This document shows, in pieces, positions 54,193 through 63,229 of a stretch of DNA of 64,000 nucleotides. Both the position numbers and the translations under genes were made by a program. The DNA is taken from assembly GCA_049293015.1 (NCBI GenBank), contig JBATSB010000022.1, positions 1 to 64,000 of the forward strand, read 5' to 3'. Every line of letters starts with the position of its first letter. The first letter of the stretch is position 1. The notes beneath the pieces were generated by a model. The model made no database searches. It saw only the letters and a list, made by a program, of their open reading frames with translations, and was not told the origin of the DNA. This DNA is from UBA2330 sp049293015. Its GTDB lineage: Bacteria > Bacteroidota > Ignavibacteria > Tepidaquicellales > Tepidaquicellaceae.

Positions 54193-54537
54193 ATGAATGA
54201 CATCAACAATGATTTTATTCAAAACCAAATTTCAAATGGTAAAAAATATACACTGGTTGTAAAAAAAATTGGAACCAAACGGGATCAGTCTGAAGAAGAA
54301 GCGAATGAAATTCAGGAAGCTCATTTAAAGTATTTATTCACTCTGAAAGAAAAAGGTTTACTTTTGATAAACGGTCCTGTACTTGACCACCCTGAAATAA
54401 AAGGAATCGGAATTTATAATTTGACCGATAAAAATGAAGTACTTGAGCTTGCTTTACAGGATCCTGCAGTTATAGCCGGACGTTTAGTTGTAGAGGTTTA
54501 CGAGTGGTTTGGCATTCCCGGAGAAACATTAATTTGA
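54193..54537 (+). CDS. YciI-like domain protein
   Basis: 114 residues. KKYTLVVKKIGTKRDQSEEEANEIQEAHLKYLFTLKEKGLLLINGPVLDHPEIKGIGIYNLTDKNEVLELALQDPAVIAGRLVVEVYEWF contains the YCII core (ferredoxin-like fold), including 'HLKYLFTLKEKGLLLINGPV' and 'DPAVIAGRL'. Its roles are poorly known. It is the second small barrel-fold protein in a row and uses a genuine TGA stop. A strong hairpin (54706-54734) lies ~170 bases downstream. Confidence 0.83.
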   Translation: MNDINNDFIQNQISNGKKYTLVVKKIGTKRDQSEEEANEIQEAHLKYLFTLKEKGLLLINGPVLDHPEIKGIGIYNLTDKNEVLELALQDPAVIAGRLVVEVYEWFGIPGETLI

Positions 54538-54705
54538 ACCAAACAATGCATCCCAAATAATCTATTTTCTGATTCCAATTCAAAATGTTTTCATTAATGG
54601 TAAAATCAAATCAATTAATTAATTTAAATATTTAATCGATTTGCAAATGCGTATCTCACCAAATTTATTTTGATTGCACCATTTGTTTTAATGAATTAAA
54701 CTGCC

Positions 54706-54734
54706 CGGCATTTATTTTGCAAAAATAAATGCCG
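54706..54734. promoter_or_regulatory. Strong 13-bp stem-loop, terminator-like
   Basis: CGGCATTTATTTT pairs perfectly with AAAATAAATGCCG around the loop GCA. There is no T run after it. Remarkable in AT-rich intergenic DNA; it may stabilise a 3' end or act in both directions. Confidence 0.5.
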
Positions 54735-54914
54735 ACAATAAAATTGTTTAATTCTTAAAAGGTCTATAAATTAGAACATGCTAAGTTTGAAAATTCAATC
54801 TATGACACTAGCCAATAGATCAAAATATCCAAGTATAATTCCAAAAATAGCTTTTTTTGACTCGAATATAATACCGATTAATAGTAAGTTTTTAACAATC
54901 AAAAATAAGAATTT

Positions 54915-55973
54915 ATGAAAACATTAAAATATTTAAAGCTATTAATAATCATTTTTCAATTTGTATTTATAGCTTCAGTTTATAGCCAGGAAAATAATTA
55001 CAAATACTGTGACTCACATTTCCATCTGACAAATTACATTCAGGAAGGTATTTCATTACAGGAATATCTGGATATGATGGGGGATGTAGTAGAGCGTTCT
55101 GCGGTGTTTGGAATTCCGCTTCAGCAGATGTGGGCTTATGAAAATGATGGTGATGATGCTCCGCAGTATTATCTCGACTCGGATGCGCCGTTATATTATT
55201 ACTCATTCACGGATGCATTTATTGCTCAGCAGTATTTGTCTCTGTCTGATGATGGTAAAAAACGTTTTGATCCGATGATCACCGGATTTAACCCTGCGGA
55301 TATGTATGCAACGGCTCATATTAAAAGGGTTTTGAAAACTTACCCGGGAGTATTCACAGGTATAGGTGAATTTTCGATACATAAAGAATTTGTCTCATCA
55401 AAAGTGGCAGGAGAAGTCGCAAGCCTTAGAAACCCTGCATTGGACAGCATCTTCAGATTTGCAGGTGAAGCAGGACTTGTTGTTATTTTTCATAACGACA
55501 TTGATAAGCCATTCCCAAAATCTTACACAAGTAATTATGTGGAACAGACACTGGACGTTTTCAGAAGACATCCGAAAGCTACATTGATCTGGGCTCATGT
55601 TGGTCTTGGCAGAATAGTGAGACCTGTCGGAGATCAGGTTGATATAGTCAGAAAGATGCTTGAGGATCCGACATTAAGTCATGTGTCCTTTGACATTTCA
55701 TGGGATGAAGTTGCCAAGTACATTGTAAGAAATGACACGACAGTCAAAGCTGTTGCTGAACTAATGGAGAAATATCCCGATAGATTTTTATTTGGAACTG
55801 ATGTCGTCTCACCTTCAGGTATTGACAAGCCTCTGGCTGTTTACGATATGTATGAACCGCTTTGGAAAGTACTGACTCCTGAAACTGCAGAGAAAGTAAA
55901 AAAAGGAAATTATTTAAGGTTGTTTGATAATGCAAGAATTAAAGTCAGAGAATGGGAAGCAGCGAATAATTAA
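54915..55973 (+). CDS. Secreted amidohydrolase (metal-dependent hydrolase, TIM barrel)
   Basis: 352 residues. Signal peptide ends near ASVYSQ. The barrel opens with YCDSHFHLTNYI (metal-binding H-x-H) and has FTGIGEFSIHKE, VVIFHNDIDKPFP, TLIWAHVGLGRIV, ending with PDRFLFGTDVVSPSG (Asp). This is the amidohydrolase-2 (PF04909) pattern, typical of decarboxylases and lactonases. Secretion is unusual for the family, which is mostly cytoplasmic. Substrate unknown. It has its own promoter region with no clear partner. Confidence 0.85.
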   Translation: MKTLKYLKLLIIIFQFVFIASVYSQENNYKYCDSHFHLTNYIQEGISLQEYLDMMGDVVERSAVFGIPLQQMWAYENDGDDAPQYYLDSDAPLYYYSFTDAFIAQQYLSLSDDGKKRFDPMITGFNPADMYATAHIKRVLKTYPGVFTGIGEFSIHKEFVSSKVAGEVASLRNPALDSIFRFAGEAGLVVIFHNDIDKPFPKSYTSNYVEQTLDVFRRHPKATLIWAHVGLGRIVRPVGDQVDIVRKMLEDPTLSHVSFDISWDEVAKYIVRNDTTVKAVAELMEKYPDRFLFGTDVVSPSGIDKPLAVYDMYEPLWKVLTPETAEKVKKGNYLRLFDNARIKVREWEAANN

Positions 55974-56045
55974 TAGAGTTTTTTAATAACAATTGCAAAC
56001 TTATTTTTATAAATCGATTTATGATAATTCAAATTTTAAAAAAAT

Positions 56046-56645
56046 ATGCCAACTAAACTGGAATCACTTAAAAATTTTCTTTTCGACGGATTTCTATTTC
56101 TTCTTCCTGTTGGGTTCATGGTCTTTCTTCTGAACTTTTTGTTTGGAGTAATAACTGACATTGTTACTATGGTTTCAAATTTACTTCCTCAATTTTCTAC
56201 CTTGGGAAAGGAAATGCCAAGACTTTCAGCATCCATTATACTGGTGCTTATTATAATTATCAGCGGATATCTGAGCCGTTCAGCATTCGGAGTGATGCTT
56301 GGAAACAAGCTTGAAGATATTGTCTCAAAGATCATTCCGGGATTTTCTGTGGTCAAACAGCTTTTCATGGACCCTAAGGAAATGTTTGAAAATAAAAAAA
56401 TAAAATCGGCACTCGCTTTGATCGATGATGCCTGGTTGTTTGCATTTATTCTTGAAGAAAAAAATGATGCAGATTTAATAGTTGTTTTTGTCCCGTCTTC
56501 ACCTTTACCTACAAGTGGTAATGTCTATCTGATGAAAGAGGAACAGATCAAACGGCTCGATATTTCTGTCAAGGAAACTGTGACATGTATTACTCAGCTT
56601 GGAATTGGTTCAAGTAAAATTCTTGCTGGCAAAATTCCGAAATAG
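56046..56645 (+). CDS. DUF502 integral membrane protein
   Basis: 199 residues with two membrane segments (~13-45 and ~60-80), then a cytoplasmic part: GNKLEDIVSKIIPGFSVVKQLFMDPKEMF, ...SALALIDDAWLFAFILEE..., DLIVVFVPSSPLPTSGNVYLMKEEQIKRLDISVKET. The 'P.P.TSG' motif and following region define DUF502. Role unknown; the family is common in Gram-negatives and plants. The gene is 70 bases after the amidohydrolase. Confidence 0.9.
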   Translation: MPTKLESLKNFLFDGFLFLLPVGFMVFLLNFLFGVITDIVTMVSNLLPQFSTLGKEMPRLSASIILVLIIIISGYLSRSAFGVMLGNKLEDIVSKIIPGFSVVKQLFMDPKEMFENKKIKSALALIDDAWLFAFILEEKNDADLIVVFVPSSPLPTSGNVYLMKEEQIKRLDISVKETVTCITQLGIGSSKILAGKIPK

Positions 56646-56849
56646 GTCTTATTCCTATTGTTAAAGATCTTTATAATTAAAATTATTAATTCTTTATCAT
56701 TCATTTTTATCTTATTCATAATTATAAATTATAAAAAATATTATTTTATGTTGAGTTGTATTGCAGAATTACTGTAAATGATTTATAGATTTTGTTGAAA
56801 CTTAAAGTTTGAATTAGATAAAAGTATTATAAGAATCATTGAGAAAACA

Positions 56850-57497
56850 TTAAGTATCATCTCCATCCTGAAATAATTCCTTAGTCCTCTTTTCCATTTC
56901 ATCTGCAATGATCTTTCCACTGCCTCCCTGTTGGGTTAATTTCTTTTTAATGTTCTCAAAACTTTCCGCATCTCTGTCTTGACTTAACTTAAAAACATTA
57001 TCCAGCTTTATTACTTCCACTTCAAAAGCTACTATTGCCTTCATCATCCTATATTTAAAATCTTTATCAAGATTGTCAAAAACAGTTGAAGACTCTTTAT
57101 TATAATTTTCAAAATGCAATGATGTTTTCCTAAGAATACTGATCAATGCCTCATCATCAAGAAATTTAATCACCCCTTTGGCATGGACAGACATATAGTT
57201 CCAGGTAGATGGTAGATTTGGATCGCTGTACCAGGTGCCGCTGACATAAGTATGATGACCTGAGAATACAGCCAGTACATTCGGATTATGCATGAATGCT
57301 TTATGATGTTCAGTATTTTTCATGATGTGTCCTCTCAGGAATTTCCTGCCATCTTCTTCTTCAATAAATACAGGCACCTGTGTAGCTACAGGCTTATTCT
57401 CAATATCGCATCCCGATAAATATGTGAAAGGATTTGCATCAATAAATTCTTTGATTACCTTGTCATTTTTTTCTTTGTAGTATGGAAGATCGTACAT
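56850..57497 (-). CDS. FMN-binding PaiB-family protein
   Basis: 215 residues: MYDLPYYKEKNDKVIKEFIDANPFTYLSG..., GRKFLRGHIMKNTEHHKAFMHNPNVLAVFSGHHTYVSGTWYSDPNLPSTWNYMSVHAKGVIKFLDD, then a long C-terminal helical region. This is the PaiB/FMN-binding negative transcriptional regulator family: a split-barrel flavin fold. The name 'regulator' comes from Bacillus PaiB; most members are probably flavin or heme-associated enzymes. Cytoplasmic, monocistronic. Confidence 0.9.
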   Translation of the reverse strand: MYDLPYYKEKNDKVIKEFIDANPFTYLSGCDIENKPVATQVPVFIEEEDGRKFLRGHIMKNTEHHKAFMHNPNVLAVFSGHHTYVSGTWYSDPNLPSTWNYMSVHAKGVIKFLDDEALISILRKTSLHFENYNKESSTVFDNLDKDFKYRMMKAIVAFEVEVIKLDNVFKLSQDRDAESFENIKKKLTQQGGSGKIIADEMEKRTKELFQDGDDT

Positions 57498-57660
57498 ATT
57501 TTCTGATTATAATTTTAATTTATACTTGGAATTTAGTTTAACTTTGAACAACACAACTATATCGATTGGAAATTAAAAATAGAACTTACTATAAGTTATA
57601 TTTTAAATAAATCGAATTAAAAAAAATATAAATGGAAGTATTTAGAAATTTAAATTTACT

Positions 57661-57957
57661 TCAGTGCCCGGCAAATAGAGTCCCAATTATTCCCACTGAA
57701 AGTTCTATCCAGATCAGGATGAAAGCTATCAAGACTGCAGCTCATATTGCGACCCGGTAATTAATGTTTTTTATTTTCTTTAGAATAAGATCACAGATCA
57801 GACCGAAACTGATAAGAAGAGCACTTGCTATAGTAAAATCGATCAATGTCCAGTTTACTTCATTTGTAAACTGCATAGCTATAAAAGGAATAAGTAATAG
57901 AAATATATTAGTGATCAGTATAATGATAAGTTCTTTATTTTTTAAAATCATATACAT
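57661..57957 (-). pseudogene. Small membrane protein interrupted by in-frame TGA
   Basis: The first 71 codons give two membrane segments, ELIIILITNIFLLLIPFIAMQFTNEVNWTLIDFTIASALLISFGLICDLIL, ending at TGA 57742-57744. The same frame goes on AAVLIAFILIWIELSVGIIGTLFAGH for 26 codons to TGA at 57661. The continuation is a third membrane segment, and the whole resembles a family I remember in Bacteroidota ('QFTDEVNW.L.DF'). So this is a nonsense-split gene. Function unknown. Confidence 0.65.
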
Positions 57958-57964
57958 TATTTAA

Positions 57965-58595
57965 TGTAAAAAATTGAGATCAAAATTCTATTTCTTTAGC
58001 TTACATTAGAGTTATCATTATATGCAAGTATCGGATTCATTAATTCTGAATATTTATATAATTCCAACAGAAAAAAGATTTCCTGATCAACATTTTATTA
58101 CCGGCAATCTAAAAAATTATGATCTTACTATTCTCTTCTGGAATTTTTTTTTTTAATATATTCATTGTTTTCAACTGAAAAAAATATGAATACCTTTATA
58201 TAATTGCAATACTGAAAACTCATTTTTACAATCCCTTCTGAGTCTCATGCAGATACTTCATTTTAAAGAATATAAGTTCTATTTCCGGATTAAGAAATTC
58301 AAGATAGACATCTGGCAGTTTTAATTTCTCAAAAAAGCGGATTATAGCAGAAGTAAAATAATTCCGCATTTGATATTTTAATTTTGGATGTTTGTATAGG
58401 TCATGTAATTTTTTTTATTTCAAAGTAGAATTGTCAGGAAGTATCGCTGCAAAGAAGTATAAATATTTAAATCTTCGACCTTTTGTTTGTAAGCAAATTA
58501 AATTAGTAAAAGCATTATATGTTCATCGATTAAAACCTTTAATTAAAAAATTTTAATTTATCATTTTGATTTGTGTAACTCAATTGCTGAAATAG
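57965..58595. other. Intergenic region, no gene seen
   Basis: About 630 bases of AT-rich DNA between the small membrane gene and the cytochrome c gene. I see no open frame of interest, tRNA, hairpin-terminator or repeat. Confidence 0.55.
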
Positions 58596-59525
58596 TTAAT
58601 CATCATCATCATTGTCTTTTTCTCTATCTTTGCCGGATTTCTTAAACTCCTTATTATTCTCAATATCACTTTTGTTTAGTTCATTTTTATTTTTATCATA
58701 CCCATTAATATCGTGTTCATCACCACTTCGGTGACAAGATGCGCAATCTGTAAAATCATATATACCATGTTCCTGATGTTTTCCCATTATTTTATTTTCT
58801 GAATGTTCATGACAGCCGTAACATGTATAAGTACTAAAATTATTATTCTTATGACAGGTGATGCATTTATCATTATGATCTTTATCAAGAACAAAAAATG
58901 GTGAATGGTCAAGGGTTGATGGTAACCACTTATCAGTGCTATGACATTTTCCACAATTATCCTTCAAAGATTCATGGATTAAATCTTCAGGTTTTGCATG
59001 ACAAGAATTGCAATCCGCTTTATTTACACCTGTGATCATGTTGTGATCAAATGAACCTGAAAATTTCCAATTGTTAGTGTTGTGACAGCTGTTACAGGAT
59101 ACTGAAAGTTGGTCATGTAAATTATCCAATGGTTTTCCGTGACAACTAATGCAATTTGTTTTTATTTCGGAAGACAGCATTTCGTGATCGAAACTGCTCA
59201 TTTTCAATAATGGATGCAAACCATTGTGGTCTGTATGACAGGTGCTGCATTCCAGATTCTTCAACTTGTCATGAAATAAAATTACTTCATTCTTTTCTGA
59301 TTGATTATTTTTTGAAGAAACATTCATTCCGATTTCTTCAGGTTTGTGACAACTTATGCACCTGTTTGATTCAATTCCCCAAAATGGTTTATGGCATGCA
59401 GCACAATCGTTTTTAATTTTCTGATGACCTTCTATTAGATCACCGGGATTCAGCATAAGGTGAGGATACTTTGCTGAAAGAAAAACAATGCTAGCTATAA
59501 TTAATATAAAAACAGTGAGTTTCAT
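58596..59525 (-). CDS. Decaheme c-type cytochrome
   Basis: 309 residues with an uncleaved or cleavable N-terminal hydrophobic segment (MKLTVFILIIASIVFLSAK). Ten CxxCH heme sites can be counted: CAACH, CISCH, CSTCH, CISCH, CNSCH, CNSCH, CGKCH, CITCH, CYGCH, CASCH. The spacing with additional His (FDHEML, FDHNMI, LDHSPF) suggests bis-His ligation, as in cytochrome c3/c7-type electron conduits. A charged Asp/Lys tail ends the chain. The ATG overlaps the stop of the upstream membrane cytochrome (59522-59525), so they are co-translated and probably form one electron-transfer complex in the periplasm. Confidence 0.92.
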   Translation of the reverse strand: MKLTVFILIIASIVFLSAKYPHLMLNPGDLIEGHQKIKNDCAACHKPFWGIESNRCISCHKPEEIGMNVSSKNNQSEKNEVILFHDKLKNLECSTCHTDHNGLHPLLKMSSFDHEMLSSEIKTNCISCHGKPLDNLHDQLSVSCNSCHNTNNWKFSGSFDHNMITGVNKADCNSCHAKPEDLIHESLKDNCGKCHSTDKWLPSTLDHSPFFVLDKDHNDKCITCHKNNNFSTYTCYGCHEHSENKIMGKHQEHGIYDFTDCASCHRSGDEHDINGYDKNKNELNKSDIENNKEFKKSGKDREKDNDDDD

Positions 59526-60094
59526 TTACTGAACATTATAATAGTTATAATATGCAGGAGAGTTAAAATGCCAAGTAGAATTGTTATGGGTAAATGAACA
59601 ACTCTCCACTTTTTCATTAAATCAACAGTAATTGAATCAAAAAATAATTTTTTCTCTGCTTCCTCTTTTGTACTACCGCTATTTACCAAAATTTGAAGCT
59701 TCTCCTTAAATGTTTCATTGGCTTTCTTTAAAAGAAACTTTCCAACCAAACCTGAGGCCACTGCAATAATCAACATTAAAACAGCCAGCCACGGAAGCAG
59801 TGCATTGAAATGAATACCGGCATGAACAAGAATCATAATTGAACCAGCCCAAGCCATGTATTCATGTGCGATTAAAAGTTTTTTGGGTGAACCGTATTTT
59901 ATTATTTTTCTTTTACGTAAAGAATAGACGAAGGAGAGAATAATTACTAAAGTTCCAATATATCCAAAATAGAGACCAATGGAAACAATCTGTAAGCGGT
60001 GAAAAATATAATCAATAACAATTGCAATAATTAACATTAATGTAAACCATTGTATAAATGGTAAAACATATCTGCTGAATATTGACCTTGTCAT
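59522..60094 (-). CDS. Membrane cytochrome b-like partner of the decaheme cytochrome
   Basis: 190 residues with five hydrophobic segments (~13-28, ~37-58, ~78-92, ~99-120, ~165-187). Membrane-embedded His pairs (AHEYMAWAGSIMILVHAGIHF and VVHLPITILLGILTLLHIITI) are arranged as for two b hemes, as in cytochrome b561/NrfD-free quinol oxidising anchors. Its stop overlaps the start of the cytochrome c gene by four bases. Likely role: pass electrons from the quinone pool to the multiheme protein. The terminal acceptor is not evident here. Confidence 0.75.
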   Translation of the reverse strand: MTRSIFSRYVLPFIQWFTLMLIIAIVIDYIFHRLQIVSIGLYFGYIGTLVIILSFVYSLRKRKIIKYGSPKKLLIAHEYMAWAGSIMILVHAGIHFNALLPWLAVLMLIIAVASGLVGKFLLKKANETFKEKLQILVNSGSTKEEAEKKLFFDSITVDLMKKWRVVHLPITILLGILTLLHIITIIMFSK

Positions 60095-60442
60095 ATTAAA
60101 TTGAGAATTGTTTGTGAAAACTAATGATCAACAGCAATAAAAAATATGATATTAATCATAATATCTGATTTTACCTGCAAAAATTATTATTCACAATTCC
60201 ATTTTAAAAGTAAAAATCCCTGAAATTTAAGCAGTTTCCTTATATTTGAATTTCGCCAATACAAATTAATTTGTTTATTGATGATAGGTTCCAATCTTAA
60301 ATGCTTGTTTCATTTGATATATTATATAATGTTGATGTAAATTTCATCAAAATAATATTCTAGTTCATCATCTCCAGGATATTTAATTTACCTGTTTGAT
60401 TTTTATCTCCAGTAAAGGTGATTAAAATATTAATCTTAATTC

Positions 60443-60456
60443 GGACAAAATTGTCC
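60443..60456 (+). promoter_or_regulatory. Palindrome upstream of DUF2024-Rrf2-ric genes
   Basis: GGACAA-AA-TTGTCC is a perfect 6-bp inverted repeat, 24 bases upstream of a TATCTTTG box (60480-60487) that fits the -7 element. It is about 105 bases from the DUF2024 start. The downstream Rrf2 repressor is a natural candidate to bind here. Confidence 0.5.
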
Positions 60457-60563
60457 TTTATTATTTCGAAAATTCTTAATATCTTTGTAACACAAGTCAT
60501 TCAATACAATATTGAATTTTAAAAAAGGAAATAATTATAATTAATTTTAATAAAATATAAATG

Positions 60564-60824
60564 ATGAAAGTAACAGTTTGGGATACATACGTAACTAAGA
60601 AAGACGGTACAACAATGCATTTTGATATTATTGCACCGGAAGAAGAAAAAGATCCATTAGTAATTCACAATTACGGAAAGGAATTTTTAAAATCCAGGGG
60701 ACAGGATGGTCAGCCGTTGACATCAAATGAATGTAAACGCTGCCATGTAGAAGAGATCCAGCCTAAATGGGAATCTGAAATTAATGAAAAAGGATATTAC
60801 ATTGTCGAAATGGAAAATTGCTAA
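60564..60824 (+). CDS. DUF2024 family protein
   Basis: 86 residues from the second Met (MKVTVWDTYVTKKDGTTMHFDIIAPEEEKD), which matches the family start better than 60561. It has LTSNECKRCHVEEIQPKWESEINEKGYYIVEMENC, with a CxxCH that in DUF2024 is probably not a heme site, since the protein has no signal peptide. Metal or thiol chemistry is possible. It lies between a palindromic site and an Rrf2 regulator gene, so it may be part of the nitrosative-stress response. Confidence 0.87.
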   Translation: MKVTVWDTYVTKKDGTTMHFDIIAPEEEKDPLVIHNYGKEFLKSRGQDGQPLTSNECKRCHVEEIQPKWESEINEKGYYIVEMENC

Positions 60825-60908
60825 GATAATACAATTGCATAAAAGTGAAATTTAGTAATTACTTATAATGCAATAAAAAAAATATGAATATTCATTTTAA
60901 TTCAAATA

Positions 60909-61343
60909 ATGTTTTCGAAAGCCTGTGAATACGGTATAAAAGCTGCAGTGTTTATTGCTGTAAGATCTCAGAAAGACGAAAGAGTAAGTTTAAATGAGAT
61001 AGCTAAAGAGATAAATTCACCTGTAGCATTTACAGCTAAAGTACTTCAGCAGTTAACCAGAAACCAAATAGTTGATTCTGTACGAGGTCCATCAGGAGGT
61101 TTTGAAATTAATAAGAACAAGGCAGACAAGATCAAGCTGAGTAAAATAGTATCAGCAATTGACGGAGATTCTATTTACAAAGGTTGTGCTCTCGGATTTA
61201 AAAATTGTAATGAAAATCTCCCGTGTTCACTTCATCATAAATTTGTAATTATTAGAGATGAATTGAAAAAAATGCTTGAAGAAACATCTTTGTTAGATTT
61301 ATCAAATGATATTAATAACGGTATAACATTTTTAAAAAGATAA
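60909..61343 (+). CDS. Rrf2 family transcriptional regulator
   Basis: 144 residues. Winged helix: MFSKACEYGIKAAVFIAVRSQKDERVSLNEIAKEINSPVAFTAKVLQQLTRNQIVDSVRGPSGGFEINK. Three Cys (93, 100, 106) in KGCALGFKNCNENLPC are in the position that binds a [2Fe-2S] or [4Fe-4S] cluster in IscR/NsrR. It is followed 54 bases later by the Ric iron-sulfur repair gene, so an NO- or Fe-S-sensing repressor of Ric is the likely role. NsrR is the closest named function; the orthology is not proven. Confidence 0.9.
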   Translation: MFSKACEYGIKAAVFIAVRSQKDERVSLNEIAKEINSPVAFTAKVLQQLTRNQIVDSVRGPSGGFEINKNKADKIKLSKIVSAIDGDSIYKGCALGFKNCNENLPCSLHHKFVIIRDELKKMLEETSLLDLSNDINNGITFLKR

Positions 61344-61397
61344 CCAAGTAAAAACAAATAAAATATTTTAACAAATAAAAAATAAAAAAATAATAAA

Positions 61398-62123
61398 ATG
61401 GAAAACTTAAGAACACAAAGCATAGGAAAATTTGTAGCAGATGATTACCGAACAGCAGCGGTATTCCAGCAATACGGAATTGACTTTTGCTGCCGGGGTG
61501 GAAAGTCAATTAATGAAGTTTGCGAAAGTAAAAAAATATCAGCAGATGAATTACTTACCAAACTAAATGATGTTTCAAAGCAATCATCCGATCAGAGTGT
61601 TGATTATCAATCATGGGATCTGGATTTACTTGCTGATTATATAGAGAAAAAACATCACAGGTATGTAGAAAAAACAATTCCTGTTCTGAGGCAGTTTCTT
61701 GAAAAGTTATGCAAAGTTCATGGGTCTGCACATCCCGAATTGTTTGATATCAATGACCAGTTTAATATCTCTGCAGGAGAATTGACAATTCACATGAAAA
61801 AGGAAGAACTTATACTCTTTCCATACATTAAAAAAATGTTAGCATTAAAAAAAGAACCCGGACAGGAACTCAATCCGGAAGCCGGATCAGTTCAAAATCC
61901 GATCAACATGATGATGGAAGAGCATAGTGCCGAAGGTGACAGATTCAGTAAAATATCTGAACTGAGTGATAATTATACTGCACCTGCTGACGGCTGTACA
62001 ACATACAATGTAGCTTTCGATATGCTAAGGGAATTTGAGGCGGATCTGCATATGCATATTCATCTTGAGAACAACATACTTTTTCCGGGAGCTATAAATT
62101 TAGAAAAAGAATTAACTGCATAA
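61398..62123 (+). CDS. ric: Iron-sulfur cluster repair di-iron protein (Ric/ScdA/YtfE)
   Basis: 241 residues. An N-terminal ScdA-type domain (RTAAVFQQYGIDFCCRGGKSINEVCESKKI, Cys31-Cys32) precedes the hemerythrin-like di-iron domain with YIEKKHHRYVEKTIP, LTIHMKKEELILFPYIKKM, MMMEEHSAEGDRFSKI and ADLHMHIHLENNILFPGAI, which supply the His/Glu ligands. The protein repairs Fe-S centres damaged by NO or peroxide. It is directly downstream of the Rrf2 regulator and closed by a terminator at 62147, giving a compact stress unit. Confidence 0.95.
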   Translation: MENLRTQSIGKFVADDYRTAAVFQQYGIDFCCRGGKSINEVCESKKISADELLTKLNDVSKQSSDQSVDYQSWDLDLLADYIEKKHHRYVEKTIPVLRQFLEKLCKVHGSAHPELFDINDQFNISAGELTIHMKKEELILFPYIKKMLALKKEPGQELNPEAGSVQNPINMMMEEHSAEGDRFSKISELSDNYTAPADGCTTYNVAFDMLREFEADLHMHIHLENNILFPGAINLEKELTA

Positions 62124-62146
62124 AATTAAAATCATTACAAACGGAC

Positions 62147-62180
62147 GGAGTCTCAGGGAAATGAACGTGAGACTCCTTTA
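62147..62180 (+). terminator. Terminator after ric
   Basis: GGAGTCTCA (62147-62155) pairs with TGAGACTCC (62168-62176) around a 12-base loop and is followed by TTTA. A short T run makes it moderate in strength. Confidence 0.65.
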
Positions 62181-62288
62181 GAAAAGTTTATTCTCTTTAT
62201 GTTAAATTTAAATTTATACAGGTTTAAAAAAATGATTTTTGAATTATAATTTAACTACAATAACTTAAAATTCATTCATAACACTGAA

Positions 62289-63155
62289 TTAAAGATCTTG
62301 TTCTTCTATATGGTTTTTATTTCCAGTCACTTTTTTTCCAATCACAAAACAACTTCCTCCCAAAGGTATTTTTTTATTTTTTTTAATTCTGTTTAACTCC
62401 CATTCCCAGATCCTATTCATAAGATTGTTTGTAAAACCATTTTTTACGGTATGTTCACTCTGGTGCTTTTCTAAATTTCTGGATTCAGTGTTTAGACCTA
62501 ATTTACCCGGCAGAGATCTGAAAAGAAAAACCGGTAGAGGTAAAATAGAAAAAATGTAAGTTGAATAAATTATACTAAAGCCACATCCTTTGAGTAATTT
62601 TTTTAAATCACTTATTGTATATCTTTTAAAATGACCGGCATCATAATCTTCTTTTGACCATAAAAAATTATATGCAGGTACAGTAATATAAATATATCCA
62701 TCATCCTTTATATATTTATTGATATTTTTTAAAAAAGAATAATCATCTTCTATATGTTCTACCACATCAAATAGTCCTGCAGAATCAATGCTATTTGGGA
62801 TGAAAGCAGTATCTTCAAGAGTTGAACAAATAACATTTTTTATTCCCCTTTGATAAGCATTCATCGCTCCCGTTTTACCGGGTTCGACAAGTAAGACTTT
62901 TAGTCCGTCATCCTGCAGTCTTTTAGATACAAAACCATTTCCTCCGCCTATATCGAAGAACACTTTATCAGGACTATGCTTTTTTATACTTTCGGAAATA
63001 ACATTATTTCTGTGGCTGAACCAAAAACTATCCTTTTCAATTTGCATACAATTTTCATTGCCTTCTTCCGGATATGAAATAGCTGAGTCTGATTTAGAAT
63101 AATAAATTCCATTTTCATCCTTTCGGATATTCAGGGCTATTTTTTCTATGTCCAT
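62289..63155 (-). CDS. Class I SAM-dependent methyltransferase
   Basis: 288 residues. Rossmann-type SAM motifs: KVFFDIGGGNGFVSKRLQDDGLKVLLVEPGKTGAMNAYQRG (motif I 'DIGGGNG'), DSAGLFDVVEHIEDDYSFLKNINKYIKDDGYIYITVPAYNFLWSKEDYDAGHFKRYT. The latter is typical of the UbiE/Coq5-like 'DVVEHI...HFKRYT' group found near sugar or lipid genes. Substrate unknown. The neighbouring gene at its 5' side is glutathione synthase, but co-function is not evident. Confidence 0.88.
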   Translation of the reverse strand: MDIEKIALNIRKDENGIYYSKSDSAISYPEEGNENCMQIEKDSFWFSHRNNVISESIKKHSPDKVFFDIGGGNGFVSKRLQDDGLKVLLVEPGKTGAMNAYQRGIKNVICSTLEDTAFIPNSIDSAGLFDVVEHIEDDYSFLKNINKYIKDDGYIYITVPAYNFLWSKEDYDAGHFKRYTISDLKKLLKGCGFSIIYSTYIFSILPLPVFLFRSLPGKLGLNTESRNLEKHQSEHTVKNGFTNNLMNRIWEWELNRIKKNKKIPLGGSCFVIGKKVTGNKNHIEEQDL

Positions 63156-63229
63156 ACAGTATTAAGTTTAGGCAGAATAAAATTTCTCAACAAACCAACA
63201 TGAAAATACAACGAAGAATTTTTCCGTGA

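Noticed and set aside
2715..57744. UGA recoded as an amino acid (in-frame TGA at 2715, 10202 and 57742)
   Set aside because: TGA also ends ordinary genes such as the YciI-like (54535-54537) and DUF433 (11741-11743) genes, and other broken genes here are cut by TAA and a frameshift, so plain pseudogenisation is simpler.
60564..60824. Single-heme cytochrome c based on CxxCH in the DUF2024 protein
   Set aside because: There is no signal peptide, so heme attachment in the periplasm is not expected; CxxCH is part of the DUF2024 family pattern.
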